From: an uncultured Ruminococcus sp.
Lineage (GTDB): Bacteria; Bacillota; Clostridia; Oscillospirales; Ruminococcaceae
Direction: 5' to 3'
Assembly: GCA_900553675.1 (NCBI GenBank)
Contig: USEH01000060.1
Span: forward strand, 1-10,504
DNA: 10,504 nt
Below are positions 6,391-10,504 of this stretch, in pieces. Position 1 is the first letter of the stretch; the number at the start of each line of letters is the position of its first letter. The notes beneath the pieces were generated by a model that saw nothing but the letters and a program-made list of their open reading frames with translations, had not been told where the DNA came from and searched no databases. The position numbers were made by a program, and so were the translations under genes.

Positions 6391-7317
6391 ATGAGCAGCT
6401 TTAAAGACCTGAGAATCGTAGACAACTTCTATCAGACCTCGGCTTTCTTCCCCATGCCGACGGTTATGATAGGCACCCTGACCGACGACGGTAAGACCAC
6501 CTTCGGTCCCTACTCCCTTGTCCAGCCCTACTATATCGCCGGCAAGGACTACTACGCTATGCTTCTGTGCTGCCGCAACTCTTCCAACACGGCGCAGAAC
6601 ATTTTAAAGCGCAAAAAATGCACCCTCAACTTTATCAACGACGACCGCAGACTCTTTAAAGAGGCGGTTAGAATGGGCTTTCCCGGCGACACCCCCGAAG
6701 AGAAGATGAAGGACTGCATTTTCAACATCGAGGAGGGTCTGCGCAAAGCTGCCGACCCTAAGGGCGAATATCCCAAGGTTATATCAGACTGCTTCCAGGC
6801 GTTTGAGTGCACATGGGTTGACACGCTTGACAACGCCCAGAATGATAAGCCCGGTCAGCTCGACGGCTACGAGCCGCCCTACCACGACTTTAACGGCATA
6901 ACCTCAAAGTTCGGCGCGCACTTTATCCTGAGGGTCGACAAGATTCTCATGAAGGAAAAATATTACAACGCTATAGTAAACGGCGTGCGTGCCAAAGACT
7001 TCCCGCCGGTTCCTGTGGACTACGGCTATCGCGATTCCAAAAACTTCTGGTATACCAAGCACCGCAAGCCCATCCCCGAGCTTCTGCCCGTGCGCGAAAC
7101 CAACGTTGCCTCGGTGAGATACGCTGCCGACAGAATCGACCCCGACATCAAGTTCACCGACGAAGCCTGCGCAAAGCTTGTTAAGGTGCCGCGAATCTTT
7201 CTTCCCACTGCGCTTAAGGGCTGCGTTGCATGGGCTAAGGAAAACGGCGTTACCACCATCACCGCCGAGCACATGGACATCATAAACGACAAGCGGTCTA
7301 AGGAGAAGCAGAAATGA
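6391..7317 (+). CDS. Flavin-reductase-like protein with C-terminal PCP_red-like domain
   Basis: A 308-residue protein that probably binds FMN and takes part in a reductive step. Residues about 15-190 resemble the flavin reductase split-barrel family: FPMPTVMIGTL near the start, then FGPYSLVQP, and NSSNTAQNILKRKKCTLNFI, which follows the family pattern of S..T..NI..t.e..vN. Residues about 251-303 form a separate helical unit (FTDEACAKLVKVPRIFLPTA, then WAKENGVTTITAEHM) that resembles the PCP_red domain known from the C-terminus of light-independent protochlorophyllide reductase subunit B. I see no cysteine cluster for an iron-sulfur centre. AAGGAG lies upstream of ATG at a good distance, and the stop overlaps the next start (ATGA), so the two are translationally coupled. 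The flavin part is fairly sure; the PCP_red part rests on pattern and needs a profile search. Confidence 0.82.
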   Translation: MSSFKDLRIVDNFYQTSAFFPMPTVMIGTLTDDGKTTFGPYSLVQPYYIAGKDYYAMLLCCRNSSNTAQNILKRKKCTLNFINDDRRLFKEAVRMGFPGDTPEEKMKDCIFNIEEGLRKAADPKGEYPKVISDCFQAFECTWVDTLDNAQNDKPGQLDGYEPPYHDFNGITSKFGAHFILRVDKILMKEKYYNAIVNGVRAKDFPPVPVDYGYRDSKNFWYTKHRKPIPELLPVRETNVASVRYAADRIDPDIKFTDEACAKLVKVPRIFLPTALKGCVAWAKENGVTTITAEHMDIINDKRSKEKQK

Positions 7318-7955
7318 TGGCGCTTGGCGAAGCTGTTAAAGCCCTGACAGCTCAGAAATGCATGCTTATCCCTGCCGACATTCCGGAATACAAAAGCATG
7401 AAGTATCCCTCTGCCATTCCGATAATGCGGTTTAACACAAGCCAATTCAGGGTGGCAGGCATGGGAAATCTTTTCATAATGGAAACCAATGTCATGATGG
7501 GGCTGATGAAACTTTCAACCGTTGTCTTCACGCCGCTTGCCAAAACCGCCCTTCCCTTTTTGCTTATCGACGGAATGAGCATGGGCAAAAAGAATCTTTG
7601 CTACGTTGAATACTACGACCTAACGCCGGACGACTGCGATATTGCCGGAAGCCAGACACAGCGGGCTGAATTTGCGGATATCCCCGACTACCACGAGCGC
7701 GAGGCTTGGTATATCTCCCGCCGCACACCCTATTCGCTTATCAAGGGCGGCAAGGGCGTTGACGGGCAGGCTTTGGAAGAGATGGTTTTAGCCTGTGTCG
7801 GGCGGTATCTTGCCTCGGAAAAGCCATGCGATAATCCCGAAAAGCACTATTTAAATCTTGCGGACTTTCAGCATGAGATGCTTAAAAAGGGCAACCCTTC
7901 CAGCGCGACTCTTAAAAGGCTTTTGGGCGAAGAGGGTGCGGAGAGAATGTTTTAA
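7314..7955 (+). CDS. Possible ferredoxin-dependent bilin reductase-like protein
   Basis: A 213-residue soluble protein that overlaps the preceding gene by four bases (ATGA), so it is probably coupled to the flavin-reductase-like protein. I cannot name the family with certainty. Two stretches recall ferredoxin-dependent bilin reductases and red chlorophyll catabolite reductase. One is a strand pair around residues 68-105 (MKLSTVVFTP, then LPFLLIDGMSMG and LCYVEYYDLTP), like the family's P.....D and valDlqP. The other is the end (LADFQHEMLKKG, then LKRLLGEEGAERMF), like the family's YQ....TR..L...GeewAe.Y. It lacks a signal peptide and membrane helices. The usual catalytic Asp/His of that family could be D87, but this is a guess. 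If the resemblance fails, it is a hypothetical protein. Confidence 0.8.
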   Translation: MMALGEAVKALTAQKCMLIPADIPEYKSMKYPSAIPIMRFNTSQFRVAGMGNLFIMETNVMMGLMKLSTVVFTPLAKTALPFLLIDGMSMGKKNLCYVEYYDLTPDDCDIAGSQTQRAEFADIPDYHEREAWYISRRTPYSLIKGGKGVDGQALEEMVLACVGRYLASEKPCDNPEKHYLNLADFQHEMLKKGNPSSATLKRLLGEEGAERMF

Positions 7956-8001
7956 TCGGCTATTATGCCGGTAAGATTATGAATTACGAAAGGAAATATT
8001 T

Positions 8002-8853
8002 ATGAAAGTTGTACTTGCAGGAGCTTACGGAAAGCTCGGTTCGGAAATACTAAAGTCCTTGCTTATAGCCGGACACAACGTTGTTGCGGCGGACATGATT
8101 GAGGGAAACATCGAGGGAGTCGACAAGGCTTCGTTTGCGTTTAAAAAGCTTGATGTAACCGACAAAAACGCCCTTAAGGGAATATGCAACGGCGCGGACG
8201 CTGTTATCACCACAGTTGGTTTAACCAAGACAAGCGCCACTCTTACAAATTATGACATCGACCACAACGGCAACCTTAATCTTTTAAACGAAGCCAAGGC
8301 GGCAGGAGTTAAAAACTTTGTATACATATCGGTGATCAAGGCGGACAAAGCGCCCGACGTGCCCATGCTCCACGCCAAATATCTGTTTGAGGAAGAGCTG
8401 AAAAAGAGCGGCTTAACCTACGTCATCCACCGCCCCACAGGCTACTTCTACGACATTGTTAAGGTCTTCCGCCCGATGATTGAAAACGGCAAGGTGACCC
8501 TTTTGGGCAAAAAGCCTGTTCATGCAAACGTTGTTGACACCCCCGACTTTGCCGACTTCATTGTTGAACACATCTGCGACGAAAACAAGACCTACGACGT
8601 GGGCGGTAAGGAAACATGGTCGTATGAGGAGATTGCAAACATGTGCTTTGAGGCTGCGGGCAAAACTCCGGTTATCAAGCGCGCTCCCGCATGGCTGTTT
8701 GACGTGCTGGGAAGTCTGCCCAAAAACAAGAAAAACGGCAAGCAGGCTATCCTAAAATTCTCCAAGTGGACGCTGACCGAAGAGATGGTGGGCGACACCA
8801 AGGTAGGAGATTCCAGCTTTAAAAAATACATCTTTGACAGCTTTAAAAAGTAA
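8002..8853 (+). CDS. Atypical SDR, NmrA/divinyl-chlorophyllide-reductase-like
   Basis: A 283-residue NAD(P)-dependent oxidoreductase of the atypical short-chain dehydrogenase group. The Rossmann motif is GAYGKLG (7-13). An acidic residue after the second strand, D31, favours NAD(H) over NADP(H). DVTD (51-54) and the NAG-like strand end TTVG (70-73) are in the usual places. NFVYISVIKAD (105-115), HAKYLFEEELKKSGLTYVIH (124-143), RPTGYFYD and later VDTPDFADFI match the pattern of NmrA-like and 3,8-divinyl chlorophyllide reductase proteins; the standard YxxxK pair is absent, as is common in this group. It starts at ATG with AAAGGAA 7 bases before. It follows the previous gene by 46 bases, in the same operon. 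The substrate is unknown; a sugar, quinone, steroid or tetrapyrrole is possible. Confidence 0.88.
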   Translation: MKVVLAGAYGKLGSEILKSLLIAGHNVVAADMIEGNIEGVDKASFAFKKLDVTDKNALKGICNGADAVITTVGLTKTSATLTNYDIDHNGNLNLLNEAKAAGVKNFVYISVIKADKAPDVPMLHAKYLFEEELKKSGLTYVIHRPTGYFYDIVKVFRPMIENGKVTLLGKKPVHANVVDTPDFADFIVEHICDENKTYDVGGKETWSYEEIANMCFEAAGKTPVIKRAPAWLFDVLGSLPKNKKNGKQAILKFSKWTLTEEMVGDTKVGDSSFKKYIFDSFKK

Positions 8854-8874
8854 CGGAAAGGGCGGTTTTGCATT

Positions 8875-9681
8875 ATGGCATGGGAATTTATGTGGATTTT
8901 TGCGATAGTCAGCGCGGCTTTGTGCACTATCGGATTTTATAAATATGTTTACTTTCTGTCGGTGGGCTACGGTCTTTCGGTTGCGGGCTTGGGAGTCGCC
9001 TACTTTGTGGTTTTAGCTGTCAACGGCTACGACTGGAACTTTGTAACATTTTTGCAGTGCATACTTTTTGTGATTTACGGCGCGCGGCTTTCGGGGTTCC
9101 TCATCGCCCGCGAGGTGAAAAACCTGAGCTATCGCAAGGTGCTGAAAGAAGCCACCAAGGAGGGCGAAAAGCCTATGCCCTTCTTTGTAAAGTTTGCAAT
9201 ATGGGTGTGCGTGGCAGTGCTTTACATCGCCCAGACTTGCCCTGTCTTCTTCCGCGGCTACAACGGCTTGGGCGGAGAAATTACTCTGCCGCTTATCGGC
9301 GTTATCATAAGCGCGCTGGGAGTTATACTCGAAGCTGCTTCGGACAGCCAGAAGTCGGCGCAAAAGGCTGTAAACCCCAACATGGTGGCAACAAAGGGTC
9401 TTTTCAAGATGGTGCGCTGTCCCAACTACCTCGGCGAAATCATATTCTGGACGGGCGTGTTCGTAGGCTCGCTTAACGCTCTGCGCGGTGTTGGACAGTG
9501 GATAACCGCGGTGCTTGGCTACATCCTGATTGTGTTTATCATGTTCAACGGCGCGCAAAGGCTTGACAAGCGTCAGGAAAAGCACTACGGCAAGATGGCT
9601 GAGTACCGCGCATATGCGGACAGCACTCCCATAATCATCCCGCTGATACCGCTTTATCACATAGGAAAATACAAGGATTGA
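8875..9681 (+). CDS. DUF1295 / steroid 5-alpha-reductase-like membrane protein
   Basis: A 268-residue integral membrane protein with about six or seven helices. Its C-terminal half carries the DUF1295 signature: G......E..aD.QK at 149-160 (E153, D157, Q159-K160), NPN at 167-169, KGLFKMVRCPNYLGEIIFWT at 174-193, and a conserved tail with AEYRAYADSTPIIIP. The family motif is normally RHPNYFGE; here H is replaced by C (residue 182). Members share a fold with steroid 5-alpha-reductases and isoprenyl-cysteine methyltransferases and reduce double bonds of lipids in the membrane with NADPH. The ribosome site (AAAGGG, about 12 bases before ATG) is weak, so translation may depend on the gene before it, which ends 21 bases away. 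A direct substrate cannot be read off. ATG at 8890 is a less likely start. Confidence 0.85.
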   Translation: MAWEFMWIFAIVSAALCTIGFYKYVYFLSVGYGLSVAGLGVAYFVVLAVNGYDWNFVTFLQCILFVIYGARLSGFLIAREVKNLSYRKVLKEATKEGEKPMPFFVKFAIWVCVAVLYIAQTCPVFFRGYNGLGGEITLPLIGVIISALGVILEAASDSQKSAQKAVNPNMVATKGLFKMVRCPNYLGEIIFWTGVFVGSLNALRGVGQWITAVLGYILIVFIMFNGAQRLDKRQEKHYGKMAEYRAYADSTPIIIPLIPLYHIGKYKD

Positions 9682-9703
9682 CAGTTAAAAGGGGACGTTA
9701 GAA

Positions 9704-10300
9704 ATGAGCATTGCAATGGCTTTGGCAGACTACATTCCCGTTGCGCTGTTCTTAGCCGGCGCTGTAATACTTCAGCGAACGCTGTACCCTGCCATGAGCA
9801 AGGGTGCTTTTGCGCTGTTTTCTGCCGGCACTATCACCGTGTTTGTGGCTGGACTGTTTAAGGCAAGCTGGAAGCTTTTGTATGCCGCAAACATATGCGA
9901 CTTTGTGGCGCTGAACAAGTGCTTTTTCCCTATGCAGACAACCGGCTTTGTGCTTGCGGGGCTGGGCATGATAGCTCTGCTATGCCACAGTCAGGGGAAA
10001 AACACCGTGTACGCCGCCGTGCCGCCTGTGTTTGCAAGCTCTATGCCGTTTGTTTTTCTGATGGTCTTCGGAGTTGCCGCGATGGACATCTGCCTTTGCG
10101 TGGTTGCCAAGAGACACAAGAAAACGCTGTCCGCAGTGCTGTTTATAGTCTCGTTTGTGTTCACCCTCGGAATGGGATACCTTTCAAGCAGGGACTTCTC
10201 ACAAGCTTCTATGAACTGGATTGCAGAGGGAGTTAATACGGTTGGGCAGATGTTGTTCTTCTTTGGAGCTTGGAGAATGAGGGACTGTGTTAAGGTATAA
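9704..10300 (+). CDS. Six-helix membrane protein of unknown function
   Basis: A 198-residue protein with about six transmembrane segments, roughly at residues 10-27, 36-58, 80-95, 106-134, 142-160 and 172-190. It has short loops and no signal peptide. I do not recognise the family. It is the last gene of the operon, 22 bases after the DUF1295 gene, with AAAAGGGGA 8 bases before ATG. Its position next to another membrane protein suggests a role as partner, transporter or membrane redox component, but nothing in the sequence fixes this. No heme-binding His pair is obvious. Confidence 0.8.
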   Translation: MSIAMALADYIPVALFLAGAVILQRTLYPAMSKGAFALFSAGTITVFVAGLFKASWKLLYAANICDFVALNKCFFPMQTTGFVLAGLGMIALLCHSQGKNTVYAAVPPVFASSMPFVFLMVFGVAAMDICLCVVAKRHKKTLSAVLFIVSFVFTLGMGYLSSRDFSQASMNWIAEGVNTVGQMLFFFGAWRMRDCVKV

Positions 10301-10302
10301 AG

Positions 10303-10444
10303 TGATGTCGCTTCGCTTGTGATGGGTGATGTCGGCGTTTCACCTTACGGCGAAACACCTGTGATGCACGCCTTACGGCGCGATGAGGAGTCGGCTTACG
10401 CCGACGGATTCTTTTGAAGTCGCTTCGCGACTTAATCCGTCGGC
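10303..10444. repeat. Chain of hairpins after the operon (intergenic mosaic element)
   Basis: Several short stems with TTAC or TTC loops follow each other. Stem 1 pairs 10337-10344 with 10349-10356 (one A-C mismatch). Stem 2 pairs 10369-10372 with 10377-10380. Stem 3 is GTCGGC/GCCGAC (10390-10395 with 10400-10405, perfect). Stem 4 is AAGTCGC/GCGACTT (10417-10423 with 10427-10433, perfect). GCCGACGGATT (10400-10410) can also pair with AATCCGTCGGC (10434-10444), enclosing stem 4. Segments with the wording GATGTCGCTTCGC and GTGATG recur in this style in intergenic DNA of gut Clostridia, as far as I recall. No T-tract follows any stem, so plain intrinsic termination is not clear. Confidence 0.6.
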
Positions 10445-10449
10445 AGAGC

Positions 10450-10504
10450 TGTCCAGTTTCAGCACATAGGTAAGTAGAAAATGTCAGCACATAGGTAAGT
10501 GCAG
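10450..10504 (+). mobile_element. Edge of a possible IS21-type insertion sequence with direct repeats
   Basis: TCAGCACATAGGTAAGT occurs at 10459-10475 and again at 10484-10500, 25 bp apart. A TGTCC stands at 10450-10454, directly after the end of the last hairpin arm. IS21-family elements begin with TGT and carry repeated units inside their ends, so the left end of such an element could start here. The window ends before any istA gene would appear, so the family is a guess. The repeats themselves are certain. Confidence 0.4.

Noticed and set aside
9013..9660. 215-residue minus-strand frame opposite the DUF1295 gene
   Set aside because: The DUF1295 motifs on the plus strand are clear; the minus-strand product has no recognisable pattern and no ribosome site.
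5849..10300. Gut bilirubin reductase operon (BilR type)
   Set aside because: BilR is a large flavin and iron-sulfur reductase of the old yellow enzyme type; none of the products here has that size or make-up.

Overview
The window looks like a chromosomal segment of a spore-forming, Gram-positive anaerobe of the class Clostridia, possibly a gut Oscillospirales/Ruminococcaceae type. The reasons are strong AGGAGG-type ribosome sites, an RsgI-type anti-sigma protein, a remnant of the sporulation regulator gene spoIIID with a SigE-like promoter, and intergenic hairpin repeats. No rRNA, tRNA or CRISPR was found. The taxonomic placement is inferred from gene families only.

Layout. 1-117 holds the end of an unidentified forward reading frame. 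118-429 is non-coding, with two copies of a hairpin repeat and a further small hairpin. 430-3628 (minus strand) is a two-gene signalling operon: an ECF sigma factor followed, with a 14-base overlap, by a large membrane anti-sigma protein. That protein has an RsgI-type segment next to the membrane and about seven PepSY-like repeats outside the cell. 3629-3905 is a divergent control region with a run of G tracts, three 23-bp-spaced iterons and a near-consensus promoter that drives a DUF4143-type ATPase (3906-5180, plus). 5181-5848 carries short repeats, a terminator, the truncated spoIIID (minus) and the promoter of the next operon.

5849-10300 (plus) is a compact six-gene operon, and the most interesting part of the window. 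In order it encodes a TetR-family regulator that seems to start at ATT, a flavin-reductase-like protein with a C-terminal PCP_red-like helical domain, a protein resembling ferredoxin-dependent bilin reductases, an atypical SDR of the NmrA/divinyl-chlorophyllide-reductase type, a DUF1295/steroid-5-alpha-reductase-like membrane protein, and a six-helix membrane protein of unknown function. Three of the soluble proteins separately resemble families that act on tetrapyrroles. The DUF1295 protein belongs to a fold that reduces flat polycyclic lipids. I infer an inducible pathway that reduces a hydrophobic ring compound (bilin, chlorophyll derivative, heme product or steroid); the substrate is not shown by the sequence.

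10301-10504 is non-coding. It contains a chain of small hairpins with two mutually exclusive pairings, followed by 17-bp direct repeats that look like the edge of an insertion sequence, perhaps of the IS21 family.
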